Under the pieces are notes generated by a model. That model saw only the letters and a program-made list of their open reading frames with translations, was not told the origin of the DNA and ran no database searches. Below, piece after piece: positions 24,473-36,345 of a stretch of DNA of 64,000 nucleotides (position 1 is the stretch's first letter; each line of letters begins with the position of its first letter). Source of the DNA: Drosophila miranda (Eukaryota > Arthropoda > Insecta > Diptera > Drosophilidae); the NCBI RefSeq assembly GCF_003369915.1, contig NC_046674.1:10292001-10356000 (forward strand). Reading direction: 5' to 3'. The position numbers and the translations under genes were made by a program.

Positions 24473-24883
24473 TACCAGATTGCTCACTTTTAAGTACTCT
24501 CTTTTATTTTGTAGTGTAGAAAACAAGGTTTAAAGCAAAAAAGTTCAACAACACAACAAGTGTGTATGGAATGTCGAATTTCTTACATGTTGCTGGTATT
24601 TGAAGACTTGTTGCTTGTCAACTGGAGTATAGGCATTTATATACCCTATTTCCAAACTGTTTTTAAAAAGGAATTAATACGTAATTATACGTATTCATGC
24701 ATTTGATCAGTTGCGTGTATACATATCCTGATCCCGATACCAATTCTTGGTCTTTGTAATAAGAGAACAAGCTGCAAAATTTCGTTGTGATAGCTTTAAA
24801 GTAGAGACTGACTAGTTTAAACATAAAATAGGAAACAGATGACAAACATTTCCACAATTCTATAATATCCATTTCCCCCAGGG

Positions 24884-25800
24884 TATGCAGAATGTTGCCC
24901 ATTTCTCGGCACATGAGTCTGGCCCATACAAAATGAATGTTGCCAACGGTAAAAATCTTAAGGGTGTGTAATAAGTCTCATGGTTCCGTCGAAAAATCCC
25001 TCCATGAAGAGAGGATTTTCCACCACAATATAGAGAGCAATTCCCAAAAAAAAGAGAGCACGTCCCACCAAACTTTAGCGCCAAGTAGAAAATGTTTGAA
25101 AGTCAATGAGCGACAAGGATTTAAATGCAATCCATTAGAATAAATGATGCACGGAAATGATAACATTTTGAGCAGCATTAATTTATTACATGGCAAATAA
25201 GGTGGTAGCCCATATTCTCAACAATGGGAGGAAATAGAGGGTATGGGCAACGGGAAAAACGGCTTAGAAAATGCAATGCATGCTAGGTAAAATACACCCT
25301 TATATACCTTTAAAAACAAAATTTAAATTGTGTCTTCAAGGTATATTGTCCTCACACTCGCCGAGGTATGGTTCGTAATGGCCTTTGGCTGTTTTTGCCT
25401 ACTGTCCATACCCCTTTCCATATCCCATTCAAAACGATGTTCTTCCGACTCATTTTTTCGTTGCATGCATGAGCAGCAGTGTGGCCGTCTGACCCTCAGA
25501 AATAAACCGATGATAAAAATCAACCAAACCCCTCGCCTTTTATTTAAAATGGTTATAGTTTTTAAATTCTATTTGTAGATTCCTCCTATTCTGCAGAATA
25601 TAGCTAATTTCCAAATTAGCCAAATGAGGCTGGTCCATGCAAATTGAATGCGGCGAATATTAAGACTCACTGTTGCTACCACTTCATACTGATTCAAAAA
25701 AAGCGAAGAAGGCCAATAACCGATTCGAAAAGAGCAGCTAGAGCTGCGCGCCAAAATGGCATGGTTTGAAAATCAATGACTAATTTGAATTCTACCAATG
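24884..25800. repeat. Diverged direct repeats at 24884-25135 and 25590-25800
   Basis: The two segments align over about 200-250 bases: TGCAGAAT, TGAGTCTGGCCCAT versus TGAGGCTGGTCCAT, AAATGAATG versus AAATTGAATG, GCGCCAA near the middle, and TTTGAAAGTCAATGA versus TTTGAAAATCAATGA. Identity is moderate, so the duplication is old. No coding meaning was found. Confidence 0.6.
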
Positions 25801-28800
25801 CATGTAAATATATGTAAAGCCTAATCTTCATTCTTCTGTGGAGCTTTAGGGTCGCATTTTCTTGAGAAATAGTCGTACAGCATTCAGACATTATTGCATC
25901 TGCACCTTGCACCGATTTTCCGCTTTCGTTTGCATCTGGTGGTGGATCTGGTAGATCTGGTGGATGGATGGCATAAATTGAATAATGCGTTTTTAAGTGA
26001 CGCTTAGACGCATTCTTCAGTAAATTGTCTGCAATTGTCTGGGCAGCTCAAATTAGAAACATGCACAAACACACACACATGTGCACACACGCACACATAC
26101 ACATGCAGAAAAGATCTTGAGGCGAGGCGTAGATTAGGCCCTAGATGGACTGCTGTGCTCTGCTCTGCTGGCTGGCTGGCTGGCTGGCTGGCTGCCTGGC
26201 TGCCTGGCTGGGCCTTGCGTGAGTTCAACAATCTGTAAATTGGTCGACAGAATGAGTCGTCAAGTAAGAGGGTATCTCTCGATGTAAATTGTGCTACATG
26301 CCGCTGCAATTGGACGCTCCCCCAGTTCCCGATTGTCCGCCTCATTTATTTGATTGAATTGACTTTTCTCTGATACCATCGTCGCAACAAGATGTCTGTC
26401 ATCTGGTGCCCAGTGCTGGCTCCCCCTCCTCCAGCTGTTCCGTTCCCTCAAATGGCTTCAACGCACTCGCTAGGGGTTGCAACAGAGAACAAACCCCTTA
26501 AATTCGGCACGCCTGCACCCCCGCCCACCCGCACGCTGCTCCAGCTGGACTGGATCTCGAGGCATCGGCGGACTTAAGGCAGACATATCCACTCGAATCC
26601 GAACTTCACACAGAAATTTGGCACACCGCACACTGAATGAAGCGGAATGGCGTGGAAAATCCATGCTCCGCGTACCGAGGGGGAGACAGAGGGGCGACAG
26701 AACACTGTGTGGCTTTGGGGCTATGGATTTTTAATAATACTTCAACTGTTCTGGTTGCTTGTTCACACATCGGAGTGCGGAATGGAATGCTGTGGCGGCG
26801 GCGGTGGCGGTGGCGGTGGCGGCACTGGGATGCGGGAGTGGGGCTCTGATTGCGGATGACTGAGCTCTGTGGTGGGGGAAGGCGATAGGGCGCTCATAGG
26901 AAATCAATTCAGACATTTTTGTTGGATTTGGATGGCAGGAATTCGATGAAACCAAACCATAATTCAGGCCTTTGCATGGACCACCCTGGGGCCGGGTTTT
27001 GGCCTGCATATTCCTGCTGCTGGGCCAAGGTCTGGGCAATGCCGAGTGGGCTCCACAGTCCCTGAATCGTATATATTTAGACACGTCACAGGAATCCCGG
27101 CTGGCACTTACTGTTCACCCGATAATTGAGCTGGGAGTCGAGTTCGACTAGAGCCAAAGGGGGGCAGCGTAGCCGCGGGCCGAATGCCAAACGAGACTGA
27201 CTCTCGAAATGCACTTGGCCCTGCATACGTGCATCTCCGATATACAATACATATGATATGTATATACTTTAGCTGCAAGGTTTGTGCGGATGAGAGAGCA
27301 TGGAACGAGCATGGAACTTTTCACACTTTCCAGCGGGTGGGTTGGCGGCTGCAAGTGATTTCTGATTGTAAACATGTGTGCCATGGGCACCGCCTCTTTG
27401 ACAGTTCAAGAGCGTCAAAAGCGAAGTCGGTTTCCAAATAGCTGCCGGCATCAGCAGGCAGCACGCTTCAAGTGGCTGCCCCGTGTGGCAAACAAAAAAC
27501 ATACAAAATACTTCAGAGCACAAAAATTTCATTCATCCGAATGGATCTGCTCTGTCTCACTCTCCTCGGTTTGGCCCTGGCTCTGCGGCACAGCCCAAAT
27601 AGACGTTGAATGTTGCATTTCGAATGTGCATCCATGCAATTGCATATCTGCTGAAGTCCTGTGGCACCCACCACCAAGGGGCTGGAGGTGGGTATGTAGT
27701 TGGTGACATATGTATTGGTTCTATTTTAAGCAGCCCCTCGAGGCAGCAACTGCGAAAATGAAGTGGCGGCAGTTAAACGAACGGGTGTTGCCCCACGCAA
27801 ATGCACATGCACCAAAACTCATTCCTGTGCCACATTCGGATGGTGCATCAGCAACCACGGAATGCACTGTGGACCCAGTCGGAAAGTGGCCCAGGGGGAA
27901 TCCCACGGTCCATGGATGGAATGGACTGGACTGGGATGGGGACCATCTGCCACATGCCCCATATGCGCTGTCATGCTATTTTCGGCAACGTGAGTCTCCA
28001 CCGAAGCGAAGATGCCTGCTGCTGTCGCTGCTGCTGCTCGAGTTGAGCTTCCTCCAGATGAGTGTTCCAGATCGAAATTGAGAATTTGTTTATGGCATGC
28101 CACTATCCCCAGTCCCAGTCCCAGTCCCAGTCCCAGTCCCTGTCCCTGTCCCTGTCCCCCATTCCCCAAGGCTGTAGCCCTGCTATGGCATTCCCCATAG
28201 CCACCCTAACCGCACTTCAAAGATGTCGTACTTCACACATTTCATAGTGTATTTTTATCAAACGTTTTCGAAATACAAAAGGCAGCGGGCGAATGCCCGA
28301 GCACGGGTGTGACGCCCAATCTTATTGAACAAATATTTTGAGTGCCTTGTCCGGGTAGTGGGGATTAATAATGTAGTACCTTCCCTTTCTAGAGAGGTGC
28401 GCCTTCGGGCAGCGTCGTTGAGGATCTCTGTGGAGCATAAAGAAAACAAAAGACAGATTTAGTGCTGGTTTACCCCCTGAGAAAAGAGCAGGGAGCAGGG
28501 AGCAGGGGGACCCCGATCTCAAGCTGTTTATATATAAAAATTCAATGGAGCCACGGAACAAGGCGGCACGCAGCAGCAGCAGCTCCTCCCCGATGATGTG
28601 TAGTAGGTATGGTATCCTAGACGAAGGTTAATTGATTGGCTGGATTAGAGATCCGAATGATTGCCTCTTTTGCGTGACTCTGGGCTCATTCTGCGGGCGG
28701 CAGCCCGGTTTGAGGATCTGTCTGTCTCTCTGGAGATGGCTGATGGCCGACTTTCAAAAGGATGAATAAACAAAAGCGGTACGCAGGAGCGTGAGGGTCA

Positions 28801-29144
28801 TGGGGTGCAGAGTGTGTTTACTTGGGCCACGCCGCACAGGATGTGCGTGTCATCGGACAAGGGGTGCGCCCTTCCCCGAATCGCTGGCCTGCACGTGGTG
28901 AACACACCCCGTGACGCATTCCCGCGGCACGCACATAGGTCGGGCGCGCTCATTGTGCCAAGTCCTATTTGGGTCATGTTCTAGTAGAGGCAGCCAGCCA
29001 GGGGATGGTTAGCTACTCAATTTAAATTCCACTTTTGCCTCCATGTACCCCGAATATTGAACAGCTCGAGCTTCTAGGCGTTTCGCCACCCAAACAAAGT
29101 CCTCGCCTATATCCCCTATGTTCCTAACACTTCATTAATTTCGA

Positions 29145-29384
29145 GTGAAATGTGAAGTGAAGCATCCGCCACGCCTGCGCATTGCCTTCGTCTTTCAGCT
29201 GTGTATCAGTCCGGAATGGAAATGGCTTTCGGAACGCGTGCTAATGGGTTTCCCTGACAGACAACGGATCACCAGCCAACCGATGTACTCCGAAAGTACA
29301 CGTTTTGAGGCCACCATACGGCACGTAACGATTTCATGGGCTGCATTCCTTCGCTCCGATACTCTTGGCTTGAATTTACCTTAG
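29145..29384 (+). other. Unassigned 79-codon open frame downstream of CG32344, present four times
   Basis: Opens at a GTG behind a CGAG that could be a weak acceptor, runs KCEVKHPPRLRIAF... and ends at TAG. Identical predicted frames lie at 36056-36295, 40538-40777 and 47445-47684. The reverse strand is also open over much of it and is preceded by ATGCCTTTAATGTCCG directly followed by a good donor GTGAGT (about 29413-29428). It may be a CG32344 3' UTR, an exon of a convergent gene or an exon of another minus-strand gene. I recognise no family. Identity between copies is uninformative because whole units are nearly identical. Confidence 0.25.
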
Positions 29385-29434
29385 ATTAGTTGCGAACAAG
29401 GCAGACTCGTACTCACCGGACATTAAAGGCATCT

Positions 29435-32263
29435 CTATTTCCGCTTTCTGCCGCCTCCACCTCCACGTCCACCTTTACCTCCTCCTCTACCGCCACCGCC
29501 ACCGCCACCTCCTCCTCTGCCTCCACCTCCACCTCTTCCTCCACCAGTTGCTTGAGCTCGAGGTCTTTGATCCTTCCTCATGCTGCGCTTGCGGTTCTCC
29601 ACTTTTCGCTCTGCGTTATCTTCGTTGCGCTTCTTGATGAACTCCAGGCGCATGCGGGACTTGACGATTTGCTCGGGTCGACGCAGCTCCTTGTCGGGGC
29701 CACCCATTCGTTTTTTAAGCTCCATCTTCACATTGTGGCGAGCATGTCGGCTGACGGGGTAGCGCTGGGCATGGCTCAACGGCTTGCGGCTGTCCTCATC
29801 GTTGCCAGCGGTCTCACGCTCCACCTGCTCCTCGATCTTGGACTTCTCCTTCCAATCCGTGTAGCGGCCCGTCTTGAAGGAAGCAGGAATCCAAGCGCCA
29901 GATTCGGTGCGAATTTTGTTGGCCCGAGGATCCTGCACGGACACCATTTTCTTCTTGATGCGGTCCCATTTCTTCAGCCCGGGCTTGTGCTTTGTGTCTT
30001 GTGCAGAGTTGCGATCCACAACCGAGAACTCGGCATTCTGCGCTTGTCGCTCGAACGTGTTGATGGCCAGACCATCCTCGGTGTGCTTGTCGGCCGACTG
30101 ATAGGGCACGTAATGCTCTGCGTCCTTGGTGTTGGCACTGCGCTTCTTCCTCTTTGGCTTCTCTTTGTACAGGTCATCCATGTGCAGACGTCGCTTCGGC
30201 GCCACGACCTTGTTAAATGTACTACTAATGGCCTCTTCATCGGCGGTGTCCATTCTGGCTGTGCTTGGCTCCTGTATTTCAGCGTCCCTTTGAGCCTCGT
30301 CAACATCCTCGTCAGCGCGCTGCTGTCGGAACTTTTTGATGACCTCCGCGTGCTCTGAGCGCTTTGTCTTCATCACAACGAATTGAGTGGACTTCTGTGT
30401 GCAGTTGAGCTCGAAAACGGTCTGCAACAAATAATCGAAGAAATTAGAGTGTTTGCTGGGAAAATAATGGGGGCTATCATACTCCACACGGCCTAAAGTT
30501 GCGCATTTTGACCAGTATGTCGTGCTTGTCCTCCTGCAACTTGCGCTCGGCAGCAGCCACCTTTTCCCGAGACTCACTCGACTGGCCATTGACCTCGGCG
30601 GCTTGGGCGAGCGCGCGAGCAGCGGTGAAGAAATCCTCCAGGGGCTTTAGTGCGTAGAATTTAATCTTCTTGACGCGCGCGTTCGCATCTGTGGAGGCCA
30701 CTGGACGCGAGCTCAAGTACTTCTTGTAGGCATTCTCGCTGGTGCGTAATACTCCGGCCTAAACAGAACAAGAGAAAAGCCATGAATAATGTGCAGAACC
30801 ACTCGTATAACTACTTACTATATGGTGACTCTTCTTAATCTCGTTCACGCTCAGATGCTCCTCCTCCAGCAGGTCTTGTGGAATGGTGCCCATGGTGGAG
30901 CTGTCGTGGATATTGAAGGGCCTATTGAGGAACAAGTGCAGGTCCAGCAAGTGGGCAGTGTCATCGGTGGAGAATATGGAATACGCGGTGCCAGTACGTC
31001 CCGCTCGGGCACATCGTCCCACACGGTGCACAAAGAGCTTGGGCTTTCCCGGAAAGTGAAGGTTGACCACATAGTCCAGGCTTGGTATGTCGATTCCGCG
31101 CGCCGCCACGTCGGTGACTATCAGTACCGAAACCTTTTTGTTCACAAACTTGGCCGTGTTGATCTTACGCGCAGCTGGGTCCAGGCTGGAGTAGACGGAT
31201 GTGTTGGAGATGCCAGCTTCCCCGAGTATAAAGGAAATCAGTTCAACGTGATGCTGTGTGCCGGCAAACACCACGGTTTGCGACTCCTTGGGGATAACAT
31301 ATTTGAGCAGAACCACGAGGGCTGTGTAGCGGTCATCGGGCCGGCAATGTAGAAACTTTAAGGCCAATGCGTCTGGCAGTTTTGACTCCACATCCAAGCG
31401 TATGAGGACTGGATCATTCAATCCGGCGCGTGCAAAGTCCACTAATAGCTTGGGCAGCGTAGCGGAGAACATAACCATTTGGCGTGTAGCAGGCAGTCGA
31501 TGCAACGTTTCATTCAACTGCTCGCCGAAGCCCATTTCAAAGAGGCGATCGGCTTCATCAAACACTACATAATCTGCAAAGATGAAGGTAGACATTGGTT
31601 ATTGGCGTTATGCATTTGCGCACAAGCAGGGGGCCCAAATACTGACCTATGGAGTTTAACTTTAGGTCCATTTCAACGCACAGATGGAGGAAACGGCCCG
31701 GCGTGGCGACAATAACATCCGGGCATGTGTGGATAGCCGAGAACTGCGAGTCCATTGAGTCGCCACCCAGTACCAGAATGGTCTTCAGCTCCATAAAACG
31801 ACCCAGTTCCTTGATAAACTTGTATGTTTGCACTGCCAACTCCCGAGTGGGCGATAGTATCAAGGCGCGAGCGCCCTTTGTTGGATCGCGACGCTGCAGC
31901 TTCTCGAACAGAGGTATCAAGAAGCACGCTGTTTTGCCAGAGCCAGTTTTGGCCATGGCGACAACATCTCGTCCCTCCAAGATGAGTGGAATGGTCTTCC
32001 TTTGAATAGGCGTGGGCACTTTGTAGCCGCGTTTTGTGATGCCTTTGATTAGTTCAAAGCCCAGACCCATGGACTGAAACCCGCCGCTTTTCTTTGATTT
32101 GGGTTTACTCTTGAGGATGTCGTCGCCCCGTCCACCGCCACCCGCATCGTTGTCCAACGAAGGAAAACCAGGTATCTCATCTGATTGCTTTTTACCCTGT
32201 CGGAAGAGAACATTTCAATTTCATTGTCGCGCAATTTTTATTTATTTCCATTCTCCTTACCAT
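29435..32263 (-). CDS. CG32344: DEAD-box RNA helicase, DDX54/Dbp10 type (copy A, intact)
   Basis: Nucleolar ATP-dependent RNA helicase for large-subunit rRNA processing (family role). Exons: 32263-32261 (ATG only), 32196-31647, 31573-30819, 30758-30483, 30421-29435, all GT-AG and in phase, giving 856 residues. Motifs: Q motif near 52-66, AKTGSGKT 83-90, PTRELAVQ 117-124, TPGR 166-169, DEAD 190-193, SAT 221-223, VVFAGT 285-290, RGID about 343-346, [13 protein letters not shown] 367-379. The C-terminal part resembles the DBP10CT region and ends in an RGG/GGG-rich, KRK-terminated tail. The start is supported by a GTAAGG donor directly after ATG. The left flank of this copy is unique DNA. This copy has Lys in SREK (shared with B) and the EKS version of the DWKEKS/DWKDRS difference (shared with C). 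Confidence 0.93.
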
Positions 32264-32289
32264 TTTGCCTACACGTGCAACGGGTGGGT

Positions 32290-32322
32290 TATCGATATAG
32301 CTATATCGATACTATATCGATT
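32290..32322 (-). promoter_or_regulatory. DRE cluster and perfect palindrome, promoter of CG32344 copy A
   Basis: TATCGATA at 32290-32297 and 32304-32311, with TATCGATT at 32315-32322, ends 27 bases upstream of the ATG. Positions 32290-32311 form a perfect 22-base palindrome with a DRE at each end. Typical of DREF-dependent housekeeping core promoters. Confidence 0.7.
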
Positions 32323-32810
32323 CACAAATGTCATACTACACTCGATATTTGTCGACGCTAGATTTAATTTTCGGGTACAAATTTAAATAATTCGACTGAA
32401 TGCAGTGCAGACTTCTTTAGGAGTTTGCAGGTGTTGTCGACATTCGTTCCCCTGAACACCAGAGGCATGTCTCGGGTGTCGTGTGTCCTCCGCCACGGCC
32501 TTAATCTGCCCTCAATACCCAGCCACAGCCAGCATTAAAACAAAAATGTTTCATATTAATACAAATCTGTTAGAAAATGTTATGAAACCGCTCAAACAAT
32601 TTATGTTTAGCAACTGAACTTAAACTTAGCTGATTAGCTTAATAAACTATTTTTAAAACGTAACTTAACTGTTGAGCTCCTCCATTAGAAAACTGTACGC
32701 CGATACGTACGGCAGCAGTCAATATAGTGACATATTAAATAAAAAGTTCCCTCCGGTGGTATGCACTAGTGCTATCCGCTATTAACATAGAAGTTTATTC
32801 TAGGTCCTAA

Positions 32811-34917
32811 CTACAAGTCGCCTAAATAATCGATTTCTGCCTCGCGAATTAACACAAGATGCTCCAAGCGGTCAATGCGCTTCACCATTTGCTCCTTTTC
32901 TCGGTGAAAGGAATCCACCCGCCGGCGCGATTCCTCGTTCTGCCGTCGAAGCTCGTGCAGTTCCCGACAAATTTCAGAAGAAGTCAGCAGCGGCATTACA
33001 TTAGCGCCCTTTGCGCCGAGCTTTGCTACGTTGCCCACAGCCTTGCTGGCAACTCCGTTGCTTGTTGTCCCGAGGGCAGCTCCAGCTGCTGGGGATGGAC
33101 GCAGCTGTATTGTCTGCACGGTGCCCACTTGGCCCCTCAGCGTGCTCGCCGTAGCGGGATTCGCCGCGGGCGCCTGCTGGGACGATGGGGAAATAACGTC
33201 TTTCAGCAGATGCTGCTGCTCATCCAGCATGCTGGGTTCCAGGGTTCTCTGAACGGATGGAAGTTTCAGCTAAAAGTAGACAAGATGATGACCATGATGA
33301 GCTTTACTTTCGTACATTCAAGCATAGCGGCGCTTAGGAGAAATTAAACCAAACTAATCTTAGCAATAGAAAGCCAAAACAACGCCACCACAAACCTGAC
33401 GAGACTGAAGCTGACGCATGTTCACCACTTTGGTGCCATCGGGGAGCTGACGTACCATTCCAGAGCTTTGACCATGTATAGAAGATGAAAAATAAACACG
33501 ATTAGACAGGCTGCTGGCAAGTAACGAGGATGCCGGCCTACCTTGCCAATAATGCGGGTATTTTTTGTAAGGACTTTGGCTGATTGTCCGTCCCGCCAAG
33601 TTTCTTAAAATCAGTCAACGAGATTATGCGTATGTTCTGCTTAGAAAAAGAACGTTAGTAATGGTGTTACGTAGAGGGAACCACCACATGGGTCTGTCTA
33701 CCTTGTTCTTGGACACCCCATGCGGATTGGACGACGCTGGCTCCTTTTGCTTGATGACATTCATCCGAATCTTCTGAGGGGGCGAGTTATTGGGGGTGAG
33801 ACGAAGACCCGCATTTGGGCTTTTGCTGGCACTTCCATTCACATATTGCTTGATGTTTATGCTCGACTTTGTTTCGTGCAACAGCATACGGCCTCCTTCG
33901 GAGAGCACGAGCTGTCGACCGTTTTGCAATGCCGTATTCAACATTTCCTTGGAGGCGTAGTCGTCGTTCTCCTGCATCATGTCTGCAATGCCGTGGGTCT
34001 TGAGCATGTTCAACGCGGAGTTGCCCAACACGTTAGTGTCTGCAAAAGGACAAATTGGTTGCTACATTTTTTCTGATTTAATTAATAATGTTTACTTACG
34101 GCCGCGGAGGTTTTCCAGGACATCCATTCTTTCTTCGACTGACATTTCTGTATCGTCATTCCTTTTGGTGTCCCCGGGCTCGTTCATTATTGAATTGACC
34201 GCCTCACTGGTTTCCTTCTACGAATCAAATATAATACATAATATTAATAGTTAGCCTTCTGACTGGCATTCATTGGGTGTTTGTTAATTCTCTACCGTCC
34301 AAAGTGTGGGGTATTATGGGACGGGACAATTCGGAGCTTGGAGCAATTTTGTAGCAACCAAATATGGAATATTTGAGGTACATACTCTGCTTTTATGTGT
34401 CTGCCGCTGGAATCGGTTTATCGCATTCGTCGGTAGTGAGAAATCGTATATCGATAGGTTGATAAGTAAGCGTAAAAACTAGGGACTCACGGAAACTAAG
34501 AGTTTAGTAGTACACACACACACATACACACACACAAAACTCTGTTCGGCACTCACCTCCGTTTCCTCGTTAAACTTTCGACTGGCCTGGGCCTGCCGCG
34601 CCGCCTCCAGTTCCGCCAACACATCCGCCTGTTCAGTGTACACGGCCAATGCAATTGGGGTCTTGCCGAATTTCGAAACTAGCGACACATCCGCCTGGCA
34701 TTTTAGTAACATTCGCACAATGGTTTTGTGCTTCTTCTCCACGGCCCAATGAAGCGGCGTCATTCGAAGCTGTGCGATGGGACATAGTCACGTTATTGAA
34801 TCATGGTAAAACTCGTTTCTTACCATGTCTCGAGAATTGACGCTCCACTTGAGCGCCAATAATAAGCTGACTACTCGCTCGTGGCCGTAGTAGCAGGCTA
34901 AATGCAGAGGCGTTCTG
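32811..34917 (-). pseudogene. Atac3 copy L1, 5'-truncated
   Basis: Contains the equivalents of exons 8 to 3 plus the last 94 bases of exon 2 (34824-34917). Exon 1 and the start of exon 2, with the first ankyrin repeat, are missing. At J2 the exon-two sequence stops after GCGTTCTG; six bases CAGAGG follow, then the Atac3 3' flank. The remaining exons are open and splice sites are kept (exon 3 34557-34769). Asp-Tyr replaces Asp-Asp in the NDDDASKE segment. Intron 3 holds a perfect DRE (34449-34456) that could drive a shortened transcript. Confidence 0.85.
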
Positions 34918-35239
34918 CAGAGGCCGCCACGGCCTTAATCTGCCCTCAATACCCAGCCACAGCCAGCATTAAAACAAAAATGTTTCATATTAATACAAAT
35001 CTGTTAGAAAATGTTATGAAACCGCTCAAACAATTTGTGTTTAGCAACTGAACTTAAACTTAGCTGATTAGCTTAATAAACTATTTTTAAAACTTAACTG
35101 TTGAGCTCCTCCATTAGAAAACTGTACGCCGATACGTACGGCAGCAGTCAATATAGTGACATATTAAATAAAAAGTTCCCTCCGGTGGTATGCACTAGTG
35201 CTATCCGCTATTTACATAGAAGTTTATTCTAGGTCCTAA

Positions 35240-35944
35240 CTACAAGTCGCCTAAATAATCGATTTCTGCCTCGCGAATTAACACAAGATGCTCCAAGCGG
35301 TCAATGCGCTTCACCATTTGCTCCTTTTCTCGGTGAAAGGAATCCACCCGCCGGCGCAATTCCTCGTTCTGCCGTCGAAGCTCGTGCAGTTCCCGACAAA
35401 TTTCAGAAGAAGTCAGCAGCGGCATTACATTAGCGCCCTTTGCGCCGAGCTTTGCTACGTTGCCCACAGCCTTGCTGGCAACTCCGTTGCTTGTTGTCCC
35501 GAGGGCAGCTCCAGCTGCTGGGGATGGACGCAGCTGTATTATCTGCACGGTGCCCACTTGGCCCCTCAGCGTGCTCGCCGTAGCGGGATTCGCCGCGGGG
35601 GCCTGCTGGGACGATGGGGAAATAACGTCTTTCAGCAGATGCTGCTGCTCATCCAGCATGCTGGGTTCCAGGGTTCTCTGAACGGATGGAAGTTTCAGCT
35701 AAAAGTAGACAAGATGATGACCATGATGAGCTTTACTTTCGTACATTCAAGCATAGCGGCGCTTAGGAGAAATTAAACCAAACTAATCTTAGCAATAGAA
35801 AGCCAAAACAACGCCACCACAAACCTGACGAGACTGAAGCTGACGCATGTTCACCACTTTGGTGCCATCGGGGAGCTGACGTACCATTCCAGAGCTTTGA
35901 CCATGTATAGAAGATGAAAAATAAACACGATTAGACAGGCTGCT
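35240..35944 (-). pseudogene. Atac3 copy S1, last two exons only
   Basis: Retains exon 8 (C-terminal coiled coil, stop at 35240) and exon 7. Upstream of exon 7, J1 fuses the sequence to the 3' flank of CG32344 copy B with a two-base CT overlap at 35943-35944. An AG acceptor remains at the junction. An ATG inside exon 7 (MVRQLPDGT) could start a coiled-coil-only product of about 175-180 residues if a transcript from CG32344 read through. No promoter of its own was seen. Confidence 0.85.
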
Positions 35945-36345
35945 TTTGCCTCCATGTACCCCGAATATTGAACAGCTCGAGCTTCTAGGCGTTTCGCCAC
36001 CCAAACAAAGTCCTCGCCTATATCCCCTATGTTCCTAACACTTCATTAATTTCGAGTGAAATGTGAAGTGAAGCATCCGCCACGCCTGCGCATTGCCTTC
36101 GTCTTTCAGCTGTGTATCAGTCCGGAATGGAAATGGCTTTCGGAACGCGTGCTAATGGGTTTCCCTGACAGACAACGGATCACCAGCCAACCGATGTACT
36201 CCGAAAGTACACGTTTTGAGGCCACCATACGGCACGTAACGATTTCATGGGCTGCATTCCTTCGCTCCGATACTCTTGGCTTGAATTTACCTTAGATTAG
36301 TTGCGAACAAGGCAGACTCGTACTCACCGGACATTAAAGGCATCT

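Larger units (their letters stand above)
20032..29031. other. Non-coding region between the MST-HMG gene and the tandem array
   Basis: No gene supported. Simple repeats include (GT)n near 23263-23287, a CTGG/CTGC repeat at 26168-26211, GGCGGT units near 26793-26820 and a CCCAGT/CCCTGT repeat at 28108-28158. The stretch 23.8-25.9 kb is AT-rich and contains two sets of diverged direct repeats. A short frame at about 28544 (MEPRNKAARSSS...) ends near a GTATGG donor-like site, but no partner exon was recognised. Confidence 0.55.

Noticed and set aside
29390-30358. 322-codon plus-strand frame repeated at 36301, 40783 and 47690
   Set aside because: Exact antisense of helicase exon five; kept open by its GC-rich third positions and Gly/Arg tail.
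35789-36004. Chimeric frame crossing J1 into Atac3 exon 7
   Set aside because: It opens only at TTG, has no ATG before exon 7 and no promoter next to it; treated as accidental.
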